Source: Sphingomonas sp. Leaf33
Lineage (GTDB): Bacteria; Pseudomonadota; Alphaproteobacteria; Sphingomonadales; Sphingomonadaceae
Assembly: GCF_001421785.1 (NCBI RefSeq)
Contig: NZ_LMLB01000001.1
Location: 540,382 to 604,381, forward strand
Direction: 5' to 3'
DNA length: 64,000 bases
In this document: piece after piece, positions 35,073-41,777 of the stretch
Numbering within the stretch: position 1 is the first letter of the stretch
Layout: the number at the start of each line of letters is the position of its first letter
Position numbers and translations under genes: made by a program
Notes under the pieces: generated by a model
Database searches by the model: none
What the model was told of the DNA's origin: nothing
Seen by the model: only the letters and a program-made list of their open reading frames with translations

Positions 35073-35143
35073 ATGACGGGTCGGCCGCGTGGTGATAGCC
35101 GCGCGGCCGGCCTGCCCCCTCCTTCACCGGGTGGCGGGAGGGT

Positions 35144-36223
35144 TCAGGTTGCAAGCGGCTGGCGCCATCGCCAGCCGTTGATCGCCCGCTGCGCCGGCCG
35201 CTCCACGCCGTGGTACAGCATCACCGACGCGATCATCACCATCCCCACGTACAGCGCGATCGCCAGCGGCGGGACCGCGTCGGCGTCCCGCACGAATGCC
35301 AGCTTGAACGCGGTCCACAGCGGATAATGGACGAGATAGGTCGCGAAGCTCACGTCGCCCAGATAATGGATCGCGCGCCCTTCGAGCGGGTTGCGTCGCG
35401 TGCCGGCGGTCAGGGCGAGCAGCAATAGCAGTGCGGCAAAGCCGGTCGGAATGCCCAGTGTTTCGGGCACCCAACCGATCGTCGTCAGCGTTAGTGCCGT
35501 AGCCGCGACGCACGCCGCGATCGCCGCGATCGCCGAGGCGCTCCGTCGGCCGCGCCAGCGGACCCACAGCGCAGCGAGTATCGTGCCGCAGCCGAACAGC
35601 AGGGTGCAGCGGATCAGTCCCATCTGGGGGATGGCGTCGCCCAGATGGACGAGGCCGCGCATTCGGAATACCGCATGAAGGGCCAGCAGCAACCCTGCCG
35701 CGATTCCGAACAGCGCCACGCTCGTCAGACGTCGCAGGTCGACTATTCCGATAACTGCGGCGAACAGCAGATAGGCGAACAGTTCGCAACTGATCGACCA
35801 TGCCGGGTCGTTCCAGGCGAGATAGGCCAGCCCCCAGTTCTGGATCAGCAGATAATGCAGCGGGAGCTCGGCGAACGGATATTGCTCCGGGTTCGACCGG
35901 CCGGTCGCGGCGAGCGCCAGCGCCATGAGCGCCGTCCCGGTCAACACGACGCCGTGCAGCGGCCAGATGCGGGCGATGCGGCGGCGCAGGAACTCGGTCG
36001 TCGTGGCCAGGCCGCCCTCGCGCAGCCGCGTGCCCCATGCCAGCCAGATGACGAAACCCGACAGCAGGAAGAAGAAATCGACTGCGAGATAGCCGTAGGA
36101 CAGCGCGTGGACGACGGGTGGCCACAGCCCGGCGATGCTGCCACGGATGTGATAGAACACGACCAGCCACGCCGCGAGTCCGCGGACGCTGGTCAGCGCG
36201 CGCAGCTCGGCACGATCGGTCAT
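35144..36223 (-). CDS. Acyltransferase family 3 membrane protein (OafA-like)
   Basis: Integral membrane acyltransferase of 359 residues, about ten helices. The start 'LRALTSVRGLAAWLVVFYHI' contains the conserved R-G-x-A-x-x-x-V-x-x-x-H histidine region of acyltransferase-3, with 'GYLAVDFFFLLSGFVIWLAWG' and 'FLRRRIARIWPLH'. Such proteins O-acetylate surface or exported polysaccharides. Its ATG overlaps the ligase stop (ATGA at 36220-36223), so it is co-translated with the exosortase-type ligase. ATG 36223 is preferred over the long upstream open frame, which runs over the ligase gene. Acceptor unknown. Confidence 0.88.
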   Translation of the reverse strand: MTDRAELRALTSVRGLAAWLVVFYHIRGSIAGLWPPVVHALSYGYLAVDFFFLLSGFVIWLAWGTRLREGGLATTTEFLRRRIARIWPLHGVVLTGTALMALALAATGRSNPEQYPFAELPLHYLLIQNWGLAYLAWNDPAWSISCELFAYLLFAAVIGIVDLRRLTSVALFGIAAGLLLALHAVFRMRGLVHLGDAIPQMGLIRCTLLFGCGTILAALWVRWRGRRSASAIAAIAACVAATALTLTTIGWVPETLGIPTGFAALLLLLALTAGTRRNPLEGRAIHYLGDVSFATYLVHYPLWTAFKLAFVRDADAVPPLAIALYVGMVMIASVMLYHGVERPAQRAINGWRWRQPLAT

Positions 36224-37575
36224 GCGGCGACCGGCACCGCGCGGCGCTGGCCAAACCCGGTCCACGCCGTCTCTCGGCTCTTGCGCGCGGCATAGGTGTC
36301 GAGCCCGATCTGCGCACCGATCAGCATGTAGACGAACGGCTGGAAGGCGATGGCGATGAAGGCGGCACCCAGCAGATAGACGAAATGCGCGTTCTGCAGC
36401 GCGGCGGCGAGCGGCGCGACCCAGGCGAGGTCGCCGGTTTCCCTGGCATAGCGGCGGCGCAGGATTTCCATCCGGAGCAGGCCGATCAGCTGGATGACGA
36501 TCCACAGGCCCAGCCCGAAATAGCCCTGTTCGCCCAGCATCTCGAAATAGGCGCTGTGGTAGGCGCGACCCGAATCGACCTCCAGCTGCGTGTCGACCGT
36601 CGCATTGGCGGGCGCGCCTTCGACCTTCACCTTGTCGTAGCGGATCTTGTTCTGGCGATACGCCTCGAACCCGCCGCCCATCGGGTGCGATTTCGCGTAA
36701 TCCATCGTCCACTGCCACACCGCCAGGCGGGTCGAGGCTGACGCGTCAGCCTGGTAGGTCTTGATCGTCCCCATCCGCTCGGTGAACGACGACGGCAGGA
36801 ACGGGACGGCGGCGATACCGACCGCGGCCATCAGGCTGAGGTAGAGAAACCGCCGCTTCGTATCGCGCAGCAGCAGGACCGCGAGCAGGCCGATGCACAG
36901 CAGGCCGGTGCGCGTCGAGGTGCCGATCGGGATCAGCAGGCAGGCGAAGATCAGCGCGAAGCTGAATGCCTTCACCCGCCAGTCGGGGACGAAGATCGTG
37001 CCGAAGCGGGTGAACCACAGGATGATGGGGATGATCGCGATCGCGACCATCGAGATCGTAGAGCCTTCGTACAGCCCCGAGTTATTGTCGACCATCAGGT
37101 TCAGCTGGCCGTAACCGCCGCCCGAGCCCAGCGTCTTGATGCCGCCGACGATGATGATCGACGCCGCCGACAGGATCATGAACAGCAGCAGCGCCTCGAT
37201 CCGGAGCTTGGTGCGTAGCGTCAACGGCAGGAAGATCGCGAACGCCAGCGCCTTCCACACCCATTCCCATTTCGACAGCGCCTCCAGCGCGAAATCGGCG
37301 TTGATCGTCGTGTACCAGCAATAGAGCAGCAGGACGGCGAGCAGGCCCTGCCGCGGGGCAAGGCGGGTGTCGGACTTGTCGTCGACCGCGAGCCACGCCC
37401 CGATCGCCAACGCGACCGCCATCGCGGAAATGGGCACCGCGTTCAGCAGGTAATAGGTCAGCCGCTGCGGCGAGACGATGTCGATGTAGACATAGGCCAG
37501 CACGAAGACGAACGGCCGGCGGAAGCCCGCGGCGAAGAACGCGCCCAGGAACGCGACGAAGATCAGGTCACGCAT
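36220..37575 (-). CDS. O-glycosylation ligase, exosortase A system-associated (Wzy/WaaL-like)
   Basis: Polytopic membrane protein of 451 residues with about ten helices. It resembles the putative O-glycosylation ligases that accompany exosortase A (PEP-CTERM/XrtA) systems: start 'MRDLIFVAFLGAFFAAGFRRPFVFVLAYVYIDIVSPQRLTYYLLNAVPIS', then a large periplasmic loop 'TTINADFALEALSKWEWVWKALAFAIFL', 'VPFLPSSFTERMGTIKTYQADASASTRLAVWQWTM' and 'RAYHSAYFEMLGEQGYFGLGLW' (Wzy_C signature H-x-x-Y/F...G). It would join or polymerise glycans on the periplasmic side. The ATG at 37575 lies inside the end of the 51-residue upstream gene, and the stop overlaps the acyltransferase start. Confidence 0.84.
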   Translation of the reverse strand: MRDLIFVAFLGAFFAAGFRRPFVFVLAYVYIDIVSPQRLTYYLLNAVPISAMAVALAIGAWLAVDDKSDTRLAPRQGLLAVLLLYCWYTTINADFALEALSKWEWVWKALAFAIFLPLTLRTKLRIEALLLFMILSAASIIIVGGIKTLGSGGGYGQLNLMVDNNSGLYEGSTISMVAIAIIPIILWFTRFGTIFVPDWRVKAFSFALIFACLLIPIGTSTRTGLLCIGLLAVLLLRDTKRRFLYLSLMAAVGIAAVPFLPSSFTERMGTIKTYQADASASTRLAVWQWTMDYAKSHPMGGGFEAYRQNKIRYDKVKVEGAPANATVDTQLEVDSGRAYHSAYFEMLGEQGYFGLGLWIVIQLIGLLRMEILRRRYARETGDLAWVAPLAAALQNAHFVYLLGAAFIAIAFQPFVYMLIGAQIGLDTYAARKSRETAWTGFGQRRAVPVAA

Positions 37576-37723
37576 CGCGGCGGCCCCATGTCGATCGCTT
37601 CCTGGGGGCGGGGGCCTCGTCGCGCGGGCCGGCTTCACGATCGAGGTCGGGCCGGCGCAGCAGGTACCAGACCGCCAGCAGCATCAGGCCATGCGTCAGG
37701 CCGAGCGAGAAATTGTCGATCAT
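37568..37723 (-). CDS. 51-residue single-pass membrane protein coupled to the ligase
   Basis: A short frame of 51 codons: an N-terminal hydrophobic helix ('FSLGLTHGLMLLAVWYLL', about residues 5-22) followed by a charged cytoplasmic tail rich in R, D, E and P, ending 'TWGRRDA'. Its last codons (GCG TGA) overlap the first codons of the ligase (ATGCGTGA), an 8-bp overlap on the same strand, which is good evidence for translational coupling and for a real gene. Upstream ribosome site is weak. The region is otherwise empty. I do not recognise a family; the topology suggests an accessory subunit of the ligase or a small membrane assembly factor (inference). Confidence 0.66.
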   Translation of the reverse strand: MIDNFSLGLTHGLMLLAVWYLLRRPDLDREAGPRDEAPAPRKRSTWGRRDA

Positions 37724-37746
37724 AAGCCCGAACGCTGCCTCAAAAT

Positions 37747-37837
37747 CCGTTCGGACTGAGCTTGTCGAAGTCCTGTCCTTCTTCGGCGATCCGCGCGGTC
37801 AAGAAGGGCAGTGCTTCGACAGGCTCAGCACGAACGG
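37747..37837. repeat. Paired inverted repeat (REP-like doublet), copy 2
   Basis: Left arm 37747-37770 (CCGTTCGGACTGAGCTTGTC, then GAAG) and right arm 37812-37837 (GCTTCGACAGGCTCAGCACG, then AACGGG) are inverse complements; the interior has CCTTCTTCGG against AAGAAGGGC. It lies between the ligase operon (minus) and the glycosyltransferase (plus), in the 179-bp divergent gap. It could affect either promoter. Confidence 0.75.
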
Positions 37838-37902
37838 GCTGGGGATAGCGCGGACCCGGTTAGCGCGACGTTAAACACCCGCGTGGCAGGACGCGGGTCG
37901 AT

Positions 37903-39141
37903 ATGCGCATCCTCCACCTCCTCGACCACGGCCTGCCGCTGCACAGCGGCTACACCTTTCGCACGCGCGCGATCCTGTCGGCGCAGATGCGGCGCGGGCA
38001 CAGCGTCGCGGCGGTCACCGGCCCGCGCCACGGCGACGCCCGCGTAGCCCGCGAGACAATCGACGGCATCGATTTCTACCGCACCGCCTATACGCCGCAC
38101 CTGCCCGCGCCCATCGGTGAGCTGGCCGAAATCGCTGCGTTCGCCAGACGCATCGGGCAGGTCGTCGACGACTTCCGCCCCGACGTGCTCCACGCGCATT
38201 CGCCGGTGCTCGATGCGCTGGCGGGGCTGGCCGTGTCGACGCGGCGCGGCATTCCGCTGGTCTATGAAATCCGTGCCTTCTGGGAGGATGCCGCGGTCGG
38301 CAACGGGACCGGGCGCGAGGGATCGGCGAAGTACCGCGCGACTCGCGCGCTGGAGACGTTCGCGGTCAAGCGCGCCGATGCCGTCGCGGTGATCTGCGAA
38401 GGGCTGCGCGGCGACCTGATCGCGCGCGGCATCGACGGGACCAAGATCATGGTGTCGCCCAACGGCGTCGACCTGACCCTGTTCGGCGAACCGCCCGCGC
38501 GCGACGATGCGCTGGCGAGCGAGCTGGGCCTGTCCGACGAGACCATCGGCTTCGTCGGCAGCTTCTACGACTACGAAGGCCTCGACCATCTGATCGCGGC
38601 GATGCCCGACCTGGTCGCGCGACGCCCGAAGCTGAAACTGGTGCTGGTCGGCGGGGGGCCGATGGAAGGGGCCTTGCGCGCGCAGGCCGCGGCGTCGAGC
38701 GCGGGGCACGCGATCCGCTTCGTCGGCCGTGTCGCGCATAGCGAGGTCGAGCGCTATTACGGCGTCATCGACCTGCTGGTCTATCCGCGCCGTCACATGC
38801 GGCTGACCGACCTGGTCACGCCGCTGAAACCGCTGGAGGCGATGGCGCAACGCCGGCTGGTCGCCGCATCCGATGTCGGCGGGCACCGCGAGCTGATTCG
38901 CGAGGGGCTGACCGGCACGCTGTTCGCCCCCGACGATCCTGCCGCATTGGCCGCCGCGGTCGCCGGCGTATTCGCGGATCGCTCAGGGTGGGATGCCCGC
39001 CGCGAGGCCGGCCGCGCCTTTGTCGAAGCCGAGCGCGACTGGGCGACCAATGTCGCTGGCTACGACCCCGTTTACCAAAAGGTGACGCGCGCCGGTGTAA
39101 GGACCAAACCATGGTTACGTTACCGATTCACCGGCCTGTAA
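37903..39141 (+). CDS. Glycosyltransferase, exosortase A system-associated (GT4 type)
   Basis: Glycosyltransferase of 412 residues, GT-B fold. The start 'MRILHLLDHGLPLHSGYTFRTRAIL' with 'GHSVAAVTGPRHG' is the typical opening of the PEP-CTERM/exosortase A-associated glycosyltransferase family, and the C-terminal GT1/GT4 donor domain is clear ('VSPNGVDLTLFG', 'GFVGSFYDYEGLDHLIAAMPDLV', 'VLVGGGPMEGAL', 'RHMRLTDLVTPLKPLEAMAQRRLVAASDVGGHRELI'). It would add a sugar to a lipid-linked exopolysaccharide precursor at the cytoplasmic face. It is divergent from the ligase operon, and its end overlaps the next gene by 31 nt. Confidence 0.9.
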   Translation: MRILHLLDHGLPLHSGYTFRTRAILSAQMRRGHSVAAVTGPRHGDARVARETIDGIDFYRTAYTPHLPAPIGELAEIAAFARRIGQVVDDFRPDVLHAHSPVLDALAGLAVSTRRGIPLVYEIRAFWEDAAVGNGTGREGSAKYRATRALETFAVKRADAVAVICEGLRGDLIARGIDGTKIMVSPNGVDLTLFGEPPARDDALASELGLSDETIGFVGSFYDYEGLDHLIAAMPDLVARRPKLKLVLVGGGPMEGALRAQAAASSAGHAIRFVGRVAHSEVERYYGVIDLLVYPRRHMRLTDLVTPLKPLEAMAQRRLVAASDVGGHRELIREGLTGTLFAPDDPAALAAAVAGVFADRSGWDARREAGRAFVEAERDWATNVAGYDPVYQKVTRAGVRTKPWLRYRFTGL

Positions 39142-39902
39142 CGCTGGCGCTGACCCCGTCGCTGGGCGTCGCTGCTGCGGCGTGTGCCGCGACGATCTGC
39201 CTGGTGCTGCCCTCGGCCGTACTCGAGACGATCGTGCTGAACAGCGGCATCCCCGCAATCCTGCCCGCGGCCGAACCGCCGCTCGGCTACACTGCGCGCG
39301 TCGCGCTGGCGATGATCCTGGGCGGCGCAGCCGGCGCCGTCGTCTGGCTGGCGGCGTATCTGGCGTTCGGCGGCGACGGCATCGTCACGCTGAAGCCGCG
39401 CGTGCGGAGCCCCAAGCCGGTATCGACCGTCGATTCGGCGTCGCCCGCCCCGGTGCTGCGCCGCGCCGATGCGCATCCCGATGCGCCTGCGCGCGCGCCG
39501 CTCAATGCGACGCAGGAACTGGGCGCGTGGTTTCAGGACGCCTCGAAACGTCCGCCGGCCGAGCGTGCGCTGCCCAGGGATCTCGACGCCCCGCTGGCCG
39601 CCTTCGATCCCGCCGCGATCCCCGCGGTTCCTGCCGAGCCGCAACCGGCACTCGCGTCCTTGCAGCCGCGGCCGATCGCCGCCGCCGACCTCGAACCCGG
39701 CGAGCGGATCGACGCGTTCGAACTGGCGCGGCCTGCGGTCCGCACCGACACCGCCCCGATCGCGGCGCCGCGGACCGATGCGACGATCCACGCGCTGCTC
39801 GACCGGCTGGAACGGGGCGTCGCCGCCCGTCGCCAGGCCGATCCGGCGCGACCGTCGGTCGTCGGCGCGCTCGACGAACTGCGCCAGCTGGCGCGGCGGT
39901 AG
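39111..39902 (+). CDS. Hypothetical protein with two N-terminal membrane helices
   Basis: Protein of 263 residues: two hydrophobic segments at about residues 12-40 ('ALTPSLGVAAAACAATICLVLPSAVLE') and 55-80 ('VALAMILGGAAGAVVWLAAYLAF'), then a long, Ala/Pro-rich and charged cytoplasmic tail with a C-terminal helix ('DATIHALLDRLERGVAARRQAD...GALDELRQLARR') of coiled-coil type. I do not recognise a family. Good ribosome site 'AAGGACC' upstream of ATG 39111. It overlaps the glycosyltransferase end by 31 nt in another frame, which implies one transcript. It may be an envelope or regulatory partner of the glycan locus. Confidence 0.72.
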   Translation: MVTLPIHRPVTLALTPSLGVAAAACAATICLVLPSAVLETIVLNSGIPAILPAAEPPLGYTARVALAMILGGAAGAVVWLAAYLAFGGDGIVTLKPRVRSPKPVSTVDSASPAPVLRRADAHPDAPARAPLNATQELGAWFQDASKRPPAERALPRDLDAPLAAFDPAAIPAVPAEPQPALASLQPRPIAAADLEPGERIDAFELARPAVRTDTAPIAAPRTDATIHALLDRLERGVAARRQADPARPSVVGALDELRQLARR

Positions 39903-39917
39903 CGAAACGGACGGGGC

Positions 39918-40232
39918 TTACACTCCATCCTCGACCGTCAGGATTTCCACCACGGCGCGGGATTCGCCGGATGCATGATGCTGCTCGACCAGGACCACGT
40001 CGGCGACCAGATGCGCCGGCATCGGCAGGTCGGCCTCCGCGAGTCCCGCCAGCCAGTCCCGCGCGCCCGCGCCGGCCACCATCACCTCCAGCCGATGCCG
40101 CGCCCCGGCAAAGGTCGCGCTTGCCCAGCGGGTCGACCGGATCGTCGCGATCGTCAGGGTGACGCCCGCCATGCCGGCATCCTTCACCAGCGCGCGTTCC
40201 AGCCGTGTCGCGGCGGTTGCGCGGCCGGTCAT
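39918..40232 (-). CDS. Hypothetical protein, 104 residues
   Basis: Short protein without signal peptide or membrane segment. Sequence is alpha/beta with regular hydrophobic strands ('AGVTLTIATIRSTRWASATFAGARHRLEVMVAG', 'HLVADVVLVEQHHASGESRAVVEILTVEDG'). I do not recognise a family. The start ATG at 40232 overlaps the stop of the upstream 60-residue gene (ATGA), so the two genes are a coupled pair. The tail lies 15 bp from the convergent membrane-protein gene. Confidence 0.68.
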   Translation of the reverse strand: MTGRATAATRLERALVKDAGMAGVTLTIATIRSTRWASATFAGARHRLEVMVAGAGARDWLAGLAEADLPMPAHLVADVVLVEQHHASGESRAVVEILTVEDGV

Positions 40233-40411
40233 CGCATCCCCTCCGGATGCGCGGCGATGAAGGCTTCGATCCGCGCCACCGTCTCCGCCCGCGGCTGACG
40301 CCCGGCGATCAGGTCGTCGACCAGCCGGGGATCGTTGATCGTGCGGCGCCCGAAGGATGTCGGTCGCATCCCCGTGCATCGCAGATAACGCCGAACCGTG
40401 TTCACCAACAT
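40229..40411 (-). CDS. Small helix-turn-helix-like protein, 60 residues
   Basis: Short basic protein: 'TVRRYLRCTGMRPTSFGRRTINDPRLVDDLIAGRQPRAETVARIEAFIAAHPEG' resembles the compact Xre/Cro-like DNA-binding fold found in many alphaproteobacterial small regulators (a 'FGRxxxxDPRxVxDLxxGRxPRxxTVARVxAF' pattern). It has a GGAGG ribosome site before the ATG at 40411; the frame could begin 4 codons earlier at 40423. It starts 95 bp from the divergent S24 repressor gene. DNA binding is inferred from the pattern. Confidence 0.66.
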   Translation of the reverse strand: MLVNTVRRYLRCTGMRPTSFGRRTINDPRLVDDLIAGRQPRAETVARIEAFIAAHPEGMR

Positions 40412-40437
40412 CCTGTCCTCCAAAGACTCGCAACCTC

Positions 40438-40490
40438 AATGTTCCACTAATGTTCTCGATGAATTTCCAACTTGTCTAGGATATTTCCTA
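40438..40490. promoter_or_regulatory. Operator-like repeats between the HTH and S24 genes
   Basis: Two direct copies of AATGTTC (40438-40444 and 40449-40455), 11 bp apart, and a 14-bp palindrome TAGGATATTTCCTA (40477-40490) lie in an AT-rich 95-bp divergent promoter region. The palindrome ends 16 bp before the S24 start. This is the layout of a phage-type switch with two operator classes. No binding data; sites are inferred. Confidence 0.5.
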
Positions 40491-40506
40491 CAGATATTGT
40501 GCCGCT

Positions 40507-41121
40507 ATGGACCCAATCGACCAACGCGCCGTGCTGGACGGCCTGATCGCCCGTGACGGTGTCAGCCTGTCGACGCTGTCACGCATGGTCGGGCGCAACG
40601 CGGCGTGGATGCAGCAGTATCTGCGGCGGGGGACGCCGCGCCTGTTGCCCGAGCGCGAACGCGGTCTGATCGCCGGGTTCTTCGGGGTGGACGAGGCGGT
40701 GCTGGGTGGCGCGACGCTGCCGACGATCGTCCGCGTGCCGCGCCTGGCGGTGTCGGTGTCGGCGGGGCCGGGGCGGCTGGTGACGAGCGAAGCGACGGTC
40801 GCGAGTGCGGGCTATGCCGCCGAGGATCTAGCGCGGCTGGGCATCCGGGCAAGCGATGCCGCTATCCTGGACGTGCGCGGCGAATCGATGCAGCCGACGC
40901 TGATCGATGGCGATCGCATCCTGGTCGATCGCGGCCAGCGCGTGCCGGGGCGCAAGACCGCGATCTGGGTGCTGCGCTGCGAGGACGAGTTGCTGGTCAA
41001 GCGGCTGGTGCGCGATGGCGACCAGTGGCGCATCCTGAGCGACAATGCGCCCGAGCGCCGGATGCCGCTGGCGCAGGTCGCGGTGCTGGGTCGCGTCGTC
41101 GAACTGGTGCGGCGGCTATAG
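40507..41121 (+). CDS. S24 family peptidase / LexA-like repressor
   Basis: Transcription repressor of 204 residues: an N-terminal helix-turn-helix ('LSTLSRMVGRNAAWMQQYLRRGTPRLLPERERGLIAGFFGVD') and a C-terminal S24 protease fold with serine S127 in 'RGESMQPTL' and lysine K165 in 'LLVKRLV'. The catalytic dyad is intact, so it may self-cleave upon RecA-type activation as LexA or phage C2 repressors do. The Ala-Gly cleavage site would be near 'ASAGYAAE' (residues 99-106). Divergent from the small HTH gene, with operator-like repeats between. It is not the LexA of the SOS regulon by length and start; more like a phage-type repressor. Confidence 0.86.
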   Translation: MDPIDQRAVLDGLIARDGVSLSTLSRMVGRNAAWMQQYLRRGTPRLLPERERGLIAGFFGVDEAVLGGATLPTIVRVPRLAVSVSAGPGRLVTSEATVASAGYAAEDLARLGIRASDAAILDVRGESMQPTLIDGDRILVDRGQRVPGRKTAIWVLRCEDELLVKRLVRDGDQWRILSDNAPERRMPLAQVAVLGRVVELVRRL

Positions 41122-41158
41122 CCTGTCGCGGTTCCGCGTCGGCGGGCGCGCAGCGGGA

Positions 41159-41341
41159 TCAGCTTCTACGTCTGTCGCGCAGGTACAGCAGCACGCCGAC
41201 GGCGATTCCCGCGAGCGCGCCGCCAATGAACCCCAGCGTCACCTGCCCCGTCGCCAGCCCGATCACGACGCCTGCGACCAGCAGCAGGATGAACGGCGCG
41301 CCGGCGCCAACGGGCTCGCGGGTAGGGGGTGTGTCGGCCAT
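41159..41341 (-). CDS. Small two-helix membrane protein
   Basis: Protein of 60 residues with two hydrophobic helices ('APFILLLVAGVVIGLATG' and 'LGFIGGALAGIAVGVLLYL') separated by a short loop and a basic end 'RDRRRS'; probably an inner-membrane protein with both ends in the cytoplasm. The start ATG at 41341 fits the charged N-terminus. Glycine-rich helices suggest helix packing. No family recognised. It lies convergent with the S24 gene and next to an independent short gene on the + strand. Confidence 0.66.
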   Translation of the reverse strand: MADTPPTREPVGAGAPFILLLVAGVVIGLATGQVTLGFIGGALAGIAVGVLLYLRDRRRS

Positions 41342-41503
41342 GGTGAATGCGCTGTGCCATGTCCCGCTTCCGGACGCCACCGTCCCGTTACGGGATGTCC
41401 GGGACGCCGCCGGACGTGTCCGGGCAGGGGCATTAACCCTCGTATCCCGCGGCCGGCGGGGCAAACCCTGTATCTGGCACGCCCATTGGAACGTGTGCGG
41501 GCG

Positions 41504-41737
41504 ATGTACTTCGACGAAATCCTCGATATGCCCCTGCCGTATCTGGCGGGCCCCCAGGCCATTGCCGATGCGGACGCGCTGCTGGCCGAACATGGCGACG
41601 ACGCCGGGATGGAAGCCGCGGCGCGCGCCGAGCACAGCCGCGACCAGGGCAATGCCGTGCAATTCTGCCACTGGCGCCAGATCGAGCGGCTGATCGTGCT
41701 GCTGGCGAGCGGGGACGTGGTCGGCACCGTCCACTAA
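41504..41737 (+). CDS. Conserved hypothetical protein, 77 residues
   Basis: Short soluble protein ('MYFDEILDMPLPYLAGPQAIADADALLAEHG...QFCHWRQIERLIVLLASGDVVGTVH') with mixed helices and a HxC/H pair near 'QFCHWRQIERLI'. No signal peptide. I do not recognise a named family. It precedes tamA by 40 bp on the same strand and may share its transcript. The 162 bp upstream, up to the membrane-protein start, holds an inverted GGGATGTCCGGGACGCC-like stretch but no gene. Confidence 0.68.
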   Translation: MYFDEILDMPLPYLAGPQAIADADALLAEHGDDAGMEAAARAEHSRDQGNAVQFCHWRQIERLIVLLASGDVVGTVH

Positions 41738-41777
41738 TCGATTGTCTGCCCTGACACGCCCGCGCTAGAGACGGGGG

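Noticed and set aside
40229-41121. Prophage remnant
   Set aside because: Only regulator-like genes are present; no capsid, tail, integrase or lysis gene in the flanks.
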